DNA of 64,000 nucleotides from Gemmatimonadetes bacterium T265 (GCA_019973575.1 BPUI01000001.1:2492342-2556341); one strand, 5' to 3'. Positions 44,512 through 55,349 are shown, counted from the stretch's first letter. The notes: a model not told the origin generated them from the letters alone. Program-made: numbers and translations.

Positions 44512-44727
44512 TCACGGCGGCACTGGGCGTGCGCCGCCGGACGCGCGCGACGCCCGCCCCTGACGACAGCGGGCGCTGCAGTAGCGGACCTCGTCCCAGT
44601 CGCGCGCCCACTTCTTTCGCCACGTGAAGGGCAGCCCGCAGCGGGCGCACGTCTTGGTCGGGCGCTCGGACGGCGGGCGCGCGCGCCCGGGGTGGGGATC
44701 GGGCGAACGGCCTACGCGTCGCGACAT
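44512..44727 (-). CDS. DUF2256 zinc-ribbon-like protein
   Basis: From ATG 44727 the product has 71 residues. The DUF2256 core is unmistakable: [20 protein letters not shown], then [13 protein letters not shown] with four Cys (two CxxC pairs) that should bind zinc. The family has no known function and often sits near photolyase or DNA-repair genes, which are not seen here. It is convergent with the RlmL-like gene and divergent from the histidine kinase. Confidence 0.8.
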   Translation of the reverse strand: MSRRVGRSPDPHPGRARPPSERPTKTCARCGLPFTWRKKWARDWDEVRYCSARCRQGRASRASGGARPVPP

Positions 44728-44793
44728 GCCAAGGCCAACCCCGCGGCCCTGCTCGGCGTTCCGGGGCAGGCGTCGGTCGATGTAGGTTGCGGT

Positions 44794-46767
44794 GTGACCA
44801 CCAACGGTCCCACGGGTAGCCTGTTCGATCCGTCCGACGTCCTCGCCGGGCTCGAGATCGGCGTCGCGCACGTCGCGCGCGACTGGCGGATCACGTACGC
44901 CAACGCCGCGTGGGCGGAACTCGCCGGCGGCGACGGAGCGGGCGCGTACGTTCGGCGCGACCTGTGGGACGCGTTGCCTGCGCTCGCCGCCGCGCCGGAA
45001 GCGGCGGTCGTCCGGAACACGCACCGCGACGGCGTCCCGCGCAGCTTCCGCGTGCGACACCCGGCCGCGGCCGACGCCGGGGCGACGCTCGAAGTGCACG
45101 TCCGGGCGGCGCCCGGCGTCGGCGGGCTCCTCTGCACCCTGCGCGACGTCACGGCGGAGGACCGGCTCGAGCAGGTGCAGGACCGGGTGCTCGAGAGCAT
45201 CGGCGAGGGGCTGTTAGTCGCCGGTCGCGACTGGCGGCTCACCTACGTCAACGCGGCCGCGGAGCGAATCACGGGCGTGCCGCGCGCGCGCGCACTGGGC
45301 CGCCCGGTGTGGGAGGCGTACCCGACGCTGTTAGGCACGCCCGTCGAGGCGGTGTGCCGGGCGGCGATGGCCGAGCGCGTTCCGCACGCGGCGCGCACGA
45401 CGCCCGTCCCGCGCCGGCTCGGCGGCGAGCCGGCGGTGTTCGACGCCCAGTGCTACCCGGTCGTGGGCGACGGCGTCGTGCTGGTCTTCAACGAGGTCGC
45501 CGGGCGCGAGCGGCAGACGCGCGCCCTCGCCGCGCGGAGCGCGGAGAACGAGCGCCTGCGCGAACTCGCGCGCGCGATGGCGGCCGAGCGCGACGCGCCG
45601 GCGCTGCTCGACACGCTGTGCGCGGCGGGAATGGAGCTCTGCGGCGGGGCGGGCGCCGCCGTCGCGGAGGTCGACGACGCGCGGTGCGGCACTTTCGTCG
45701 CCGTCGCGAACCACCCCGCGCACGCCCGCGGGCGCCGCTTCGCGCTCGACGGCACGCTCGCTGGGCGCGTGATCGACGCCGCGTCGGCGGGTGCCACGCT
45801 CGAGGTCCACCGCGCGGACGCCTCAGAGGGCGACGTCGCGCTCATCGGCGAGTTCGCCGACGGTCGGCCGGTCGGCGCGCTCCTGCTCGCCGTGCTCGCG
45901 GCGCACGGGACGCCGCTCGGCGTGCTCGCGATCTCGCGGCCCGCGGGCGAGCCGCCGTTCAGCGCGCGCGACGCGGAGCGCCTGCGCGTCGTCGCGGACC
46001 ACGCCGCGCTCGCGCTCTGGAAGGCGCGGCTCGTCGAGGAGGCGCGCACCGCGAACGAGATGAAGAGCGGGTTCCTGGCGACCGTGAGCCACGAGCTGCG
46101 GACGCCGCTGACCGCGCTCACCGGTTACGGCGAGCTCGTCGCCGACGAGATCCTCGGCCCGCTCACGCCCGCGCAGGCCGACGTCATGGAGCGCATGCGC
46201 GTCGTGACGCACCAGCTGACGGGGATGATCGAGGAGATTCTCACGTTCTCGGCGCTCGAGGCCGGACGCGAGCTGGTGCGCCCGGTGGCGGCGAACGTGG
46301 AGGAAGTCGTGCAGGCCGTCGTGGCCGTCGTCGAGCCGCTCGCCGCGCAGAAGGGGCTCGCGTTCGCGGCGGTTGTGCCGCGCGAGCGGCCTCCGCTGGT
46401 CACCGACCCCGACAAGTTGCGGCAGATTCTCGTGAACCTGTGCGGGAACGCGGTGAAGTTCTCCGAGCGCGGCGGCGTGCGCCTGGTCGTGACCGTGGCG
46501 CACGGGCAGGTCGCGTTCGCGGTGGCCGACACGGGCGTCGGGATCGCGGCGTCGGACGTCCCGCGGCTCTTCCGCGCCTTCGCGCAGCTCGACAACGGGC
46601 TGACGCGGCGGTACGGCGGGACGGGGCTGGGGTTGTACATCTCGCAGCGGCTCGCGCGGCTGCTGGGCGGGCGCATCGAGGTGGACTCGCGGCTCGGCGA
46701 GGGGTCGACGTTCACGTTGACGCTTCCGCTGGGCACGCTCGCGCTGCCGCTCAGTTCGAGCCTTTAG
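44794..46767 (+). CDS. PAS-PAS-GAF sensor histidine kinase
   Basis: From GTG 44794 the protein has 657 residues and no membrane span. Two PAS-like domains (about 10-120 and 130-235, each with [10 protein letters not shown] or [15 protein letters not shown]) are followed by a GAF domain (~255-415), the HisKA dimerisation helix with His433 ([10 protein letters not shown]), and the HATPase domain ([43 protein letters not shown]). It is a soluble sensor, perhaps of a small molecule, redox state or light. No response regulator is adjacent. It ends 10 nt before 2-oxoglutarate dehydrogenase E1. Confidence 0.92.
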   Translation: MTTNGPTGSLFDPSDVLAGLEIGVAHVARDWRITYANAAWAELAGGDGAGAYVRRDLWDALPALAAAPEAAVVRNTHRDGVPRSFRVRHPAAADAGATLEVHVRAAPGVGGLLCTLRDVTAEDRLEQVQDRVLESIGEGLLVAGRDWRLTYVNAAAERITGVPRARALGRPVWEAYPTLLGTPVEAVCRAAMAERVPHAARTTPVPRRLGGEPAVFDAQCYPVVGDGVVLVFNEVAGRERQTRALAARSAENERLRELARAMAAERDAPALLDTLCAAGMELCGGAGAAVAEVDDARCGTFVAVANHPAHARGRRFALDGTLAGRVIDAASAGATLEVHRADASEGDVALIGEFADGRPVGALLLAVLAAHGTPLGVLAISRPAGEPPFSARDAERLRVVADHAALALWKARLVEEARTANEMKSGFLATVSHELRTPLTALTGYGELVADEILGPLTPAQADVMERMRVVTHQLTGMIEEILTFSALEAGRELVRPVAANVEEVVQAVVAVVEPLAAQKGLAFAAVVPRERPPLVTDPDKLRQILVNLCGNAVKFSERGGVRLVVTVAHGQVAFAVADTGVGIAASDVPRLFRAFAQLDNGLTRRYGGTGLGLYISQRLARLLGGRIEVDSRLGEGSTFTLTLPLGTLALPLSSSL

Positions 46768-46777
46768 ATTGCGCGCC

Positions 46778-49615
46778 ATGACAGCGACCGCGATCACGAG
46801 CGTCTTCAACGACGCGTACATCGCCGAGGTCTACGAGGCGTACCGCCGCGACCCGGCCTCCGTCGACGCCTCCTGGCGCCAGTTCTTCGGCATGGCCGAG
46901 TCGATGGCCGGGCTGGTGCGTCCCGGGGCGGCGGACGAGGCGAGCGGCGGCGGCGCGGCGGACGCCGCGGCGGACGCGGAACTCCTGCGCAAGACGGCCG
47001 CGGCGGCCGCGCTCGTCCACGCGATCCGGGAGAACGGGCACCTCGCGGTGGCGCTCGACCCGTTAGGCAGCGCGCCCCCCGGGGCGCGGGAGCTGACGCC
47101 CGAGTTCCACGGCATTGGCGAGGGCGACCTGGCCGCGGTGCCCGCCGCCGCGCTCGGCTTCGCCGACGGCCGGTTCGCGACCGCGGCGGACGTCGTCGCG
47201 ATGCTCCGCCGGCGCTACTCCGGCACGCTCGGGATCGAGTACTCGCACCTGACGACCGACGCGGAGCGCGAGTGGTTCCGCCGCACGCTGCGCGACGAGC
47301 GGCTGACCGCGCCGCTGAGCGCGGACGAGAAGCGGGCGGTGCTCGCACGGCTTACCGAGGTCGACGGCCTCGAGCGCTTCCTGGGCTTCGCGTTCCAGGG
47401 CAAGAAGCGCTTCTCGATCGAGGGCACCGACGCGCTCGTCCCGATGCTCGACGAGGCGATCGCGCAGGCGGCGGCGCGCGGCGCGCGCGAGGTCGCGATC
47501 GGCATGGCGCACCGCGGGCGGCTCAACGTCCTCGTGCACGTGTTGGGCAAGCCGTACGAGGCGCTCTTCGCGGAGTTCGAGGGGCGGCACGCCGACCCGG
47601 CGAGCGACACCGAGACGGGGGACGTGAAGTACCACATGGGCTACGATGGCCAACGCGCGGTCGCCGGGCGCGAGGTCGCCGTGACGCTCGCGCCGAACCC
47701 GAGCCACCTCGAGTTCGTCGGCGCGGTGATCGACGGCGAGGCCCGCGCGAAGCAGCGCGTCGAGGGGGCGCCCTGGGAGCGCGACGAGGCGCGCGTGCTG
47801 CCCATCGCGGTGCACGGCGACGCCGCGTTCATGGGCGAGGGGGTCGTGGCCGAGTCGCTCAACATGTACCGGCTGCGCGGCTACCGCGTGGGCGGCACGC
47901 TCCACATCATCACCAACAACCAGGTCGGCTTCACGACCGACCCGACGGACTCGCGCTCGACGCACTACGCGAGCGACCTCGCGAAGGGCTTCGACATCCC
48001 GGTGCTGCACGTGAACGGCGACGACGCCGAGGCGTGCGTGATCGCGGTGCGGCTCGCGACGGCGTACCGCGCGGAGTTCGCGAAGGACGTGCTGATCGAC
48101 CTCGTCGGCTACCGGCGCTGGGGGCACAACGAGACCGACGAGCCGGCGTTCACGCAGCCGGCGCTCTACGACGCCATCCGCGCGCACCCGACGCCGCGCC
48201 AGGTGTGGGGCGATCGCCTGGTGCGCGACGGGGTGCTCGCGGCCGCGGACGTCGAGCGGATCGACGGGGAGACGCGCGCGCGCTTCCAGGCCGCGTACGA
48301 GCGCGCCAAGCAGGGCGCGGCGCACGCGGAGGCGACGCCGACCGGGCACGCGAACGGCGCGGAGGCGGACGGCGCCGGCGCGGAGACGGCGGTCCCGGCC
48401 GAGCGGCTCGTCGCGCTGCAGGCCGAGCTCCTCGCGTACCCCGACGGGTTCCAGCCGCACCCCAAGCTGGCGAAGATCCTCGAGCGGCGCGCCGCCGCGT
48501 TAGGCGAGAAGGGCGGCATCGAGTGGGGGCAGGCGGAACAGCTCGCGTTCGCGTCGCTCGTCACGGAGGGCGTGAGCGTGCGACTGACGGGCCAGGACGC
48601 GGAGCGCGGGACGTTCGGCCACCGGAACGCGGTGCTGCACGATCCGCGCGACGGGCGCACGTACACGCCGCTCGCCAACCTGCGCGGGCGGCGGGGCGCG
48701 TTCGAGGTCTACAACTCGCCGCTGACCGAGACGGCGGTGATGGCGTTCGACTACGGGTTCTCCGTGGCCGCGCCGGACGCGCTGACGCTCTGGGAGGGGC
48801 AGTACGGCGACTTCGTGAACGTCGCGCAGACGATCATCGACCAGTTCCTCGTCGCCGACCGGGCGAAGTGGGGGCAGGACTCGGGGCTCGTGCTGCTGCT
48901 GCCGCACGGCTACGAGGGGGGCGGGCCGGAGCACTCCTCGGCGCGGCTCGAGCGGTTCCTGCAGCTCGCCGCGGAGGACAACATGACCGTGGCGTATCCG
49001 GGCACGCCCGCGCAGTACTTCCACGTGCTGCGCGCCCAGGCGCGTCGCGCGCCGCGCCGGCCGCTCGTGCTGATGCAGCCCAAGTCGCTGCTCCGGCTGC
49101 CGGCCGCCGCGTCGCGGCTCGCCGAGTTGAGCGAGGGCGCGTGGCAGCCCGTGGTCGACCGCGGGGCGCTCGACGGCCGGGACGCGCGGTCCGTTAGGCG
49201 CGTCGTGCTCTGCACGGCCAAGACCTTCTACGACCTCACGCAGCAGGACGTGCCGTCGGCGGTCGCCGTCGTGCGCGTGGACCAGCTGTACCCGTTCCCG
49301 GCGGACGAGCTGCGCGCGGTGCTGGCGCGGTACGCGGGAGCCCGCGAGGTGGTGTGGGCGCAGGAGGAGCCGCAGAACATGGGCGCGTGGGCGTTCGTCG
49401 CGCCGCGGCTCACCGGGCTGCTCGGGACGGCCGCCGGCGGGACGCGGCTGCGCTACACCGGGCGGCCCGAGCGGGCGAGCCCGGCCGAGGGGTACGAGTC
49501 CGCGCACAAGGCGGAGCAGGCGCGGATCGTGGCCGAGGCGCTCGCGGTGCCGGACGACGCCGTGGACGGCGAGGCGACGACCTCCCCAGTCGAGGTCGAG
49601 GCGGCGAGCGGGTGA
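46778..49615 (+). CDS. sucA: 2-oxoglutarate dehydrogenase E1 component
   Basis: The protein has 945 residues from ATG 46778. The N-terminal FNDAYIAEVYEAYRRDPASVD segment and the whole E1 signature follow: GMAHRGRLNVLVHVLGKPYE, KYHMGYDG, APNPSHLEFV, VHGDAAFMGEGVVAESLN, the thiamine site VNGDDAEACV and RRWGHNETDEPAFTQP. The transketolase-like pyrimidine domain and the C-terminal domain are present (GHRNAVLHD, LLPHGYEGGGPEHSSARLERFLQLAAEDN split across several motifs). It is a TCA-cycle enzyme; E2 (sucB) and E3 genes are not in the window. It starts 10 nt after the histidine kinase. Confidence 0.95.
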   Translation: MTATAITSVFNDAYIAEVYEAYRRDPASVDASWRQFFGMAESMAGLVRPGAADEASGGGAADAAADAELLRKTAAAAALVHAIRENGHLAVALDPLGSAPPGARELTPEFHGIGEGDLAAVPAAALGFADGRFATAADVVAMLRRRYSGTLGIEYSHLTTDAEREWFRRTLRDERLTAPLSADEKRAVLARLTEVDGLERFLGFAFQGKKRFSIEGTDALVPMLDEAIAQAAARGAREVAIGMAHRGRLNVLVHVLGKPYEALFAEFEGRHADPASDTETGDVKYHMGYDGQRAVAGREVAVTLAPNPSHLEFVGAVIDGEARAKQRVEGAPWERDEARVLPIAVHGDAAFMGEGVVAESLNMYRLRGYRVGGTLHIITNNQVGFTTDPTDSRSTHYASDLAKGFDIPVLHVNGDDAEACVIAVRLATAYRAEFAKDVLIDLVGYRRWGHNETDEPAFTQPALYDAIRAHPTPRQVWGDRLVRDGVLAAADVERIDGETRARFQAAYERAKQGAAHAEATPTGHANGAEADGAGAETAVPAERLVALQAELLAYPDGFQPHPKLAKILERRAAALGEKGGIEWGQAEQLAFASLVTEGVSVRLTGQDAERGTFGHRNAVLHDPRDGRTYTPLANLRGRRGAFEVYNSPLTETAVMAFDYGFSVAAPDALTLWEGQYGDFVNVAQTIIDQFLVADRAKWGQDSGLVLLLPHGYEGGGPEHSSARLERFLQLAAEDNMTVAYPGTPAQYFHVLRAQARRAPRRPLVLMQPKSLLRLPAAASRLAELSEGAWQPVVDRGALDGRDARSVRRVVLCTAKTFYDLTQQDVPSAVAVVRVDQLYPFPADELRAVLARYAGAREVVWAQEEPQNMGAWAFVAPRLTGLLGTAAGGTRLRYTGRPERASPAEGYESAHKAEQARIVAEALAVPDDAVDGEATTSPVEVEAASG

Positions 49616-49712
49616 CGCGTCGCGCCTAACCGGGACCGGGTGTCGCGCCGCGGGCGCCGAGGGGGTGCCCGGCCGAGGCGGCGCGCGTGGTGTGACGCGC
49701 TACCCGTTTGCT

Positions 49713-49740
49713 GTCACCCCCGCGCACGCGGGGTCCATCC
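49713..49740. repeat. REP-like palindromic repeat (copy 1)
   Basis: The element starts GTCACCCCCGCG and ends GGGGTCCATCC, with a 7-bp stem. A related copy in reverse orientation lies at 56090-56118. It matches the widespread GGATCCATC...GCGGGG-type intergenic repeat by eye. Confidence 0.55.
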
Positions 49741-49761
49741 TTCTTTCGCGACCCGCTCCGG

Positions 49762-52434
49762 ATGACCGCCGTCCAGTTCCGCCTCGCACTCTTCCGGCGG
49801 GTGCTCGCGCTCGCCGTCGTGTCGACCCTGGCTCCGACGCTGCGCGCGCAGACCTCGACCGCGTACGAGCCGCGCGGCGCGGCGGAGCTCGCGCAACTCG
49901 TCGACGGTTTGGGGATGACGGCGCGCGTGCTCGTCGTCGGCGCGCACCCGGACGACGAGGACACGCGGCTGGTCGCCTACCTCGCGCGCGGGCGGCACGC
50001 GGAGACGGCCTACCTCTCGCTCACGCGCGGCGACGGCGGGCAGAACCTGATCGGGAACGAGCTCGGCGATGCGTTAGGCGCGATCCGGACGGAGGAGCTG
50101 CTCGCCGCACGGCGGATCGACGGGGGGCACCAGTACTTCACGCGCGCGTACGATTTCGGGTTCTCGAAGACGGCCGCGGAGACGTTCCAGCACTGGCCGC
50201 ACGACACCGTGCTGGGCGACGTGGTGCGCGTGGTGCGGGCGTTCCGGCCGCACGTGATGATCGCGATCTTCTCGGGGACGCCCGCGGACGGACACGGGCA
50301 CCACCAGGCGAGCGGGATCCTGGCGCGCGAGGCGTACGACGCGGCGCTGGACACGGTGCGGTTCCCGGTCCGCGAGTTCGGGCCGGCGTGGGGCGTCGGG
50401 AAGTTCTACCGCAACACGAGCTACCGCGGGAGCGAGACGGCGACGCTGCGCTACAACGCCGGCGCGTACGACCCGGTGTTAGGCAGGAGCTACGCGGAGC
50501 TCGCGGCGATCAGCCGGTCGCAGCACAAGTCGCAGGGGCAGGGTGGGCTGGAGCGGAAGGGCGTGTCGGTCGTGAGCATGCGGCGCGAGGCGACGCGGGT
50601 GAACGCGGGCACGCCGGCGGACCAGGAGCACGACCTGTTCGACGGGATCGACACGACGGTCGCGCGCCTGCGGCCGCCCGCTCCCGCGCTCGCCACGGAT
50701 TCCCTCCTGCGCGCCGTCGCGGCGGTGGAGGTGGTGTTCGACCCGCGGCACCCGGAGCGCGCGGCGCCTGCGCTCGCTCATGCCCTGCGGTTGACTTACG
50801 CGGTTGAAACCGCCGTCGGGCTCGGCGAACGGGCTGAGGAGCACGCGCCGACGCAGGCGGGCCGCGACGCCGGCGCAACGGTCGCCGAACTGTCCTCCCG
50901 GATCTCCCGGGCGCTCGAGGAAGCGTTGGGCGTCGCGGTCGAAGCGACGGCTCCCCGCGAGGTCGTCGCACTCGGCGACACGGTCTCGGTGAGCGTGCGC
51001 GTGTACAACCGGGGCGTGCGGACGCTGCGCGTCCGTCTCGGGGGCGATTCTCCGGGGGCCGGCGAGTTCACCTCGGTCCCGCCGGACAGTGTGTTCTCGG
51101 CGCTGGTGCGCTGGCCGGCCGACGTGCGGCGTCGGTCACGCACCGAGCCGTACTGGCTCGAACGCGGACGCGCGGCGGACCTGTTCGCCGTCGCGCCCGC
51201 GATGCCGCGGACGGCGGGCGACGTGAGCTGGTGCTGTGTTCCCGAAGCGTTCGGGCCGGACCACGACGTCGAACTGCAGGTGGGGACGAATGAAGGTGCC
51301 GCAACGTTCGCGCTCGGCGCGCCGATCAAATTCCGGTATGCGGACCCGGTCAAGGGGGACGTCCGTCGTCCGCTGGCCTTTGCGCCTGCGGTTTCCGTCA
51401 CGCTCGACCGCCCGGTGCAGTACGCGCGCGCCAACGTTCCGCTCGACCGCGTGGTGACGGTGCACCTTCGTTCGGCGTCGACCGTCGCGGGCACGGCGAC
51501 GGTTAGACTCGAACTCCCGGCTGGGTTGTCCGCGGATTCTGCCATCCGCACGGTGACGCTTCCCGGCTACGACGCGCGCGCCGCCGTCGACTTCCGCGTG
51601 CGCGGCACCCTCCGCCCCGGCCGCACGGTGATCCGCGCCTCCGCCGAGTCAAAAGGCGAGCGCTTCACGACGGGCTACCAACTCGTCGACTACGACCACA
51701 TCCGCCCGCAGCGCCTCTACCGCCCGGCCGAGACCGCGATCCACGCCGTCGACGTCGCCCTGCCCCCGCACGCGAGCGTCGCCTACGTCCCCGGGGTCGG
51801 CGACAACGTCGCGCCGACGCTCGCCGACCTGGGGCTGGCGGTGACGACCCTCGACTCGACCGCGTTAGGCACCGGCGACCTCTCGAAGTACACGCACGTC
51901 GTGATCGGCCCGCGCGCGTACGACGCGAACCCCGCGCTCGCGGCCAACAACGCGCGGCTGCTCGACTGGGTGCGGCGCGGCGGGACGATGGTCGTGCAGT
52001 ACGGGCAGTACGAGATGACGCGGCCGGGGATCATGCCGTACCCGATCACCCTCGGCCGTCCCGCGCAGCGCGTGACCCTCGAGGACGCGCCGGTGACCGT
52101 GCTCGATCCGTCGGCGGGCGTGCTCACCGCGCCCAACCGCATCGGCGCCGCGGACTGGGCGGGGTGGGTGCAGGAGCGGTCCACGTACATGCCGCAGACC
52201 GCGGACCCGCGCTACCGGACGGCGGTCGCGATCAACGACCCGGGCGAGGCGCCCAACCCCAACGGCATCCTCGTCGCGCCGGTGGGGCGCGGGACGTACG
52301 TGTACGTCACCCTCGCGATGTTCCGACAGCTGCCGGCCGGCGTGCCCGGCGCGGCGCGGCTGACGGCAAACCTGCTCGCCGCGCGGGCCGGCGCGGTGAG
52401 CGCCGACGCCGGGCGGCCGGCGTCCGGGCGTTAG
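49762..52434 (+). CDS. Large secreted PIG-L (LmbE)-family deacetylase
   Basis: From ATG 49762 the protein has 890 residues; the frame opens earlier, but that part runs over the REP-like repeat. A signal peptide (LALAVVSTLAPTLRAQ) is followed by the PIG-L domain with the zinc motif AHPDDE at 61-66 and the downstream GHGHHQASG. A mid part has Ig-like character (SVSVRVYNRGVRTLRV), and the last third resembles a glutamine-amidotransferase-like fold (GVGDNVAPTLADLGLAVTTL, then RRGGTMVVQYGQYEM). The deacetylase should act on an N-acetyl-glucosaminyl or related amide outside the cytoplasm. It converges with the GH43 gene. Confidence 0.85.
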   Translation: MTAVQFRLALFRRVLALAVVSTLAPTLRAQTSTAYEPRGAAELAQLVDGLGMTARVLVVGAHPDDEDTRLVAYLARGRHAETAYLSLTRGDGGQNLIGNELGDALGAIRTEELLAARRIDGGHQYFTRAYDFGFSKTAAETFQHWPHDTVLGDVVRVVRAFRPHVMIAIFSGTPADGHGHHQASGILAREAYDAALDTVRFPVREFGPAWGVGKFYRNTSYRGSETATLRYNAGAYDPVLGRSYAELAAISRSQHKSQGQGGLERKGVSVVSMRREATRVNAGTPADQEHDLFDGIDTTVARLRPPAPALATDSLLRAVAAVEVVFDPRHPERAAPALAHALRLTYAVETAVGLGERAEEHAPTQAGRDAGATVAELSSRISRALEEALGVAVEATAPREVVALGDTVSVSVRVYNRGVRTLRVRLGGDSPGAGEFTSVPPDSVFSALVRWPADVRRRSRTEPYWLERGRAADLFAVAPAMPRTAGDVSWCCVPEAFGPDHDVELQVGTNEGAATFALGAPIKFRYADPVKGDVRRPLAFAPAVSVTLDRPVQYARANVPLDRVVTVHLRSASTVAGTATVRLELPAGLSADSAIRTVTLPGYDARAAVDFRVRGTLRPGRTVIRASAESKGERFTTGYQLVDYDHIRPQRLYRPAETAIHAVDVALPPHASVAYVPGVGDNVAPTLADLGLAVTTLDSTALGTGDLSKYTHVVIGPRAYDANPALAANNARLLDWVRRGGTMVVQYGQYEMTRPGIMPYPITLGRPAQRVTLEDAPVTVLDPSAGVLTAPNRIGAADWAGWVQERSTYMPQTADPRYRTAVAINDPGEAPNPNGILVAPVGRGTYVYVTLAMFRQLPAGVPGAARLTANLLAARAGAVSADAGRPASGR

Positions 52435-52452
52435 GGCGCGCGACGCGCGCCG

Positions 52453-53595
52453 TCAGCGCAGGTGCGGCGCGGGCCGCGGCCCGTCCGACGGCTCGCCGCC
52501 GGCGACGACGGGCCATCCTCCGCGATACACCAGCCGGTCCATGAGCAACACGCGCGCGTCGCACGCGCGCGGCGCCGCCGAGTCGGTCGCCGGGCGCGCG
52601 CGGATCGCGTGATAGAAGATCCAGCTGTCGCCCCGCGCGTCGCGCACCACGGAGTTGTGCCCCGGCGCGTTCCACCGCGCGCTCCGCACCAGGATCACGC
52701 TCTGTGCGCGGCCGGTCGCGTCGGCGAGCGTCCGGAACGGGCCCGTGGCCGACCGCGAGCGGGCGACCATCACACCGTAATGCGCGTGCGGCCCGCAGCA
52801 GTTGTCGCCCGAGTAGAAGAGGTAGTAGTACGGCGCGTGATACGTCACCCACGCGCCCTCGACGAGCCGTTGGTAGCGCGTGGAGTCGCTGCTCCTGATC
52901 GGGAAGACGAGCGACCGCGGCGTGCTCCCCGCGGCAAACGACACCCGGTCGGCGGCCAGGCGCCGCACGCGGATCGGCCCGAAACCCGAACCCCAGTACA
53001 GCAGCGGCGCACCCGTCTGCGGATCGTCGAACTGCATCGGGTCGATGTTCACGAAGCTCGGCCCGCACTGCAACGGGCGGCCGCTGTCGACGAACGGCCC
53101 CGCGGGTCCCGCGGCGGTCGCGACGGCAAGGCAGAGGCCCTGCGTCGTGTCGACCTTCGCCGTGTCGGGCTGGGCCGAGTAGTAGAGGTAGAAGCGGCCT
53201 CGGTGCTCGGAGACGTGCGGCGCCCAGAAGTTCTGCGTGAGGTGCGCCCAGCGCGGCTTGGTCGGCAGCGCGTCGCCGAGTCGTGCCCAACGCACGAGGT
53301 CGGGCGAGCGGAGCACTTGGACGTTGAGCGTCACCGAGTCCGCCGTGCCGCCGCGCAGCGTCGTCTGCGTACCGTACGCGTAGTAGTAGCCGTCGCCGGC
53401 GCGGACGACAGTCGGGTCGGGAAAGTCCTGGTCGAGGACCGGATTTGTGTAAGTCGCGGGGGCGCGCCGGGTCGCCGCGGCCGCGGCCGGTGCGGGAACT
53501 GCTGCGGGGGCGGTCGCCTGCGCACCGGCGGCCCGCACCGGTGCGACGGCGGTGGCGGCCAGAAGGGCACGACACCAGGAGGCGGGGGTCGTCAT
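52453..53595 (-). CDS. Glycoside hydrolase family 43 enzyme, secreted
   Basis: From ATG 53595 the protein has 380 residues with a signal peptide (LLAATAVAPVRAAGAQA) and a short Ala/Pro linker. The five-bladed propeller begins YTNPVLDQDFPDPTVVRAGD, whose Asp (DFPDP) is the base. Later blades have TQNFWAPHVSEHRGRFYLYY, NIDPMQFDDPQTG and GHNSVVRDARGDSWIFYHA. GH43 enzymes are arabinofuranosidases, xylosidases or arabinanases; the exact substrate is open. It lies downstream of the sodium:solute symporter gene on the same strand. Confidence 0.87.
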   Translation of the reverse strand: MTTPASWCRALLAATAVAPVRAAGAQATAPAAVPAPAAAAATRRAPATYTNPVLDQDFPDPTVVRAGDGYYYAYGTQTTLRGGTADSVTLNVQVLRSPDLVRWARLGDALPTKPRWAHLTQNFWAPHVSEHRGRFYLYYSAQPDTAKVDTTQGLCLAVATAAGPAGPFVDSGRPLQCGPSFVNIDPMQFDDPQTGAPLLYWGSGFGPIRVRRLAADRVSFAAGSTPRSLVFPIRSSDSTRYQRLVEGAWVTYHAPYYYLFYSGDNCCGPHAHYGVMVARSRSATGPFRTLADATGRAQSVILVRSARWNAPGHNSVVRDARGDSWIFYHAIRARPATDSAAPRACDARVLLMDRLVYRGGWPVVAGGEPSDGPRPAPHLR

Positions 53596-53653
53596 AGGGA
53601 TCGGTGGTTCTCCTCGTCTTGGCAACCGGCTAAACGCACGGGTGCGGCGCGGC

Positions 53654-55336
53654 TCACGGCAAGCTGGCTCGCGGCGCGGGACGGGCCAGGCTGACCAGCA
53701 TGCCGACCGCGAGCACGACGAGCGTCCCCACGACGTTGTGCCAGAGGAACGACACGCGGGGCGCGCCGAAGTTGACCGCGGCCACCGCGGCCATGCCGGC
53801 GAGCAGGCCGCCGAACGCCCCCGCCGAACGCGCGCGCGGCAGCATGGCGAGGAAGAACACGCCGAGGATCGAGCCGTAAAAGAAGGAGCCGAAGCGGTTC
53901 ACCACCTCGATCAGCGAGCCGAGCGTGGCCGCGTAGACGGCCACCGCACACGCGAAAACGCCCCAGAGCGCGGTGGCGAGGCGCGAGACGGCGAGGTAGT
54001 GCGCGTCGCTCGCGTCGGCACGCGCCCAGCGCCGGTACAGGTCGATCACGCTCGTCGTGGCGAGCGAGTTCAGCTCGGCGGCCACCGCCGCCATCGCCGC
54101 CGCGATCACCCCCGCGACGAACAGCCCGGCGAGTCCCACGGGCAGCTCGCGCGTGACGAAGTGCGGGATGATGTAGTTGACGTCCTTGGCCGGTGTGCCG
54201 CCCGCACCGCCGGCGGCCGTGCCGGCGAGGGCGAGCGCGTCGTCGCGTATCGCGGTCACGGCGGAATCGCGCGCCCGGAAGGCGGCGACCGCCGCAGTCG
54301 CGTCGGGCGTGCGCGCGAGCGCCGCGGCGGCGTCGCGCCGCGCCTGCCACGCGGCCCCGTAGCGTGCCTCCAATGCCGCGTAGTGCGCGGGAGCGGCCGC
54401 GCGCGCCTGCCGCTCGTGGGCCGGGTTGTAGTAGAGCGGCGGAGGCTGGAACTGGTAGAACACGAACACCAGCACGCCGATCATGAGCACCGCGGCCTGC
54501 AGCGGAATCTTCCAGTACGCGCTCACGAGCAGCGACCGGCGCGCCTCGTCGACCGAGCGCGCGGCGAGGTAGCGCTGCACCTGGCTCTGGTCGGTGCCGA
54601 AGTACGACAGCATCAAAAACGTGCCGCCGAGCAGCCCGGACCAGAACGTGTAGGTGTTGGTCAGCGAGAACGAGAAGTCGAACGCCCGGAGCCGCCCGGC
54701 GGCCCCGGCGACGTGGAGCGCCGCCGCCGGCGGGACCGGGATGCGGTGCAGGAGCACGAGCACCACGCCGGTGACGGCGACGGTGATGAGCGCCATCTGC
54801 TTGACGTCCGCCCACGCGACGGCCTGCACGCCGCCCGCGACGGTGTAGAGCACCGCCGGCACGCCGACGAGCGCCACGCACCACGGCAGCGGCCAGCCGA
54901 AGATGGAGGCAAAGACCACCGCGGGGGCGGCGATGATCGTGCCGCACGACATCCCGCGCGAGAGGAGGAAGAGCGCCGCGGTGAGCGTGCGCGTGCGCGC
55001 GTCGAAGCGCCGCTCCAGGTACTCGTACGCGGTGTAAACGCCGGCCCGCCGCAGAAAGGGCACGAGCGTCACGCCGAGGACGACCATGGCCACGGGCAGG
55101 CCGAAGTAGAACTGGACGAAGCGGAGCCCGTCGACCGCGCCCTGCCCGGTGGTGCCGATCATCGTCACGGCCGACAGCTGCGTGGCCATGACCGAGAGGC
55201 CCACGGCCCACCACGGCAGGCTGCGCCCGGCGAGCAGGTACCCCTCGAGGTCATGCGTGCTACCAGTACGCCGCAGCCCGTCGATCGCGACGTAGGCGAG
55301 GTAGGCGACGACGACGGCCCAGTTGATCCAGTGCAC
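53654..55336 (-). CDS. Sodium:solute symporter (SSS family)
   Basis: The protein has 560 residues with about 13 helices and the SSS opening DLEGYLLAGRSLPWWAVGLS. Sodium-site-like motifs are GVQAVAWADVKQMALI and TNTYTFWSGLLGGTF. An unusual soluble insert of about 85 residues (after PPPLYYNPAHE, Ala/Arg-rich, to ~residue 390) sits between two helices. It imports a sugar, acid or similar solute with Na+. Its neighbours are GH43 downstream and a 48-residue membrane peptide upstream, suggesting uptake of a carbohydrate released by GH43. Confidence 0.88.
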   Translation of the reverse strand: MHWINWAVVVAYLAYVAIDGLRRTGSTHDLEGYLLAGRSLPWWAVGLSVMATQLSAVTMIGTTGQGAVDGLRFVQFYFGLPVAMVVLGVTLVPFLRRAGVYTAYEYLERRFDARTRTLTAALFLLSRGMSCGTIIAAPAVVFASIFGWPLPWCVALVGVPAVLYTVAGGVQAVAWADVKQMALITVAVTGVVLVLLHRIPVPPAAALHVAGAAGRLRAFDFSFSLTNTYTFWSGLLGGTFLMLSYFGTDQSQVQRYLAARSVDEARRSLLVSAYWKIPLQAAVLMIGVLVFVFYQFQPPPLYYNPAHERQARAAAPAHYAALEARYGAAWQARRDAAAALARTPDATAAVAAFRARDSAVTAIRDDALALAGTAAGGAGGTPAKDVNYIIPHFVTRELPVGLAGLFVAGVIAAAMAAVAAELNSLATTSVIDLYRRWARADASDAHYLAVSRLATALWGVFACAVAVYAATLGSLIEVVNRFGSFFYGSILGVFFLAMLPRARSAGAFGGLLAGMAAVAAVNFGAPRVSFLWHNVVGTLVVLAVGMLVSLARPAPRASLP

Positions 55337-55349
55337 GCGCTGGGCCGGT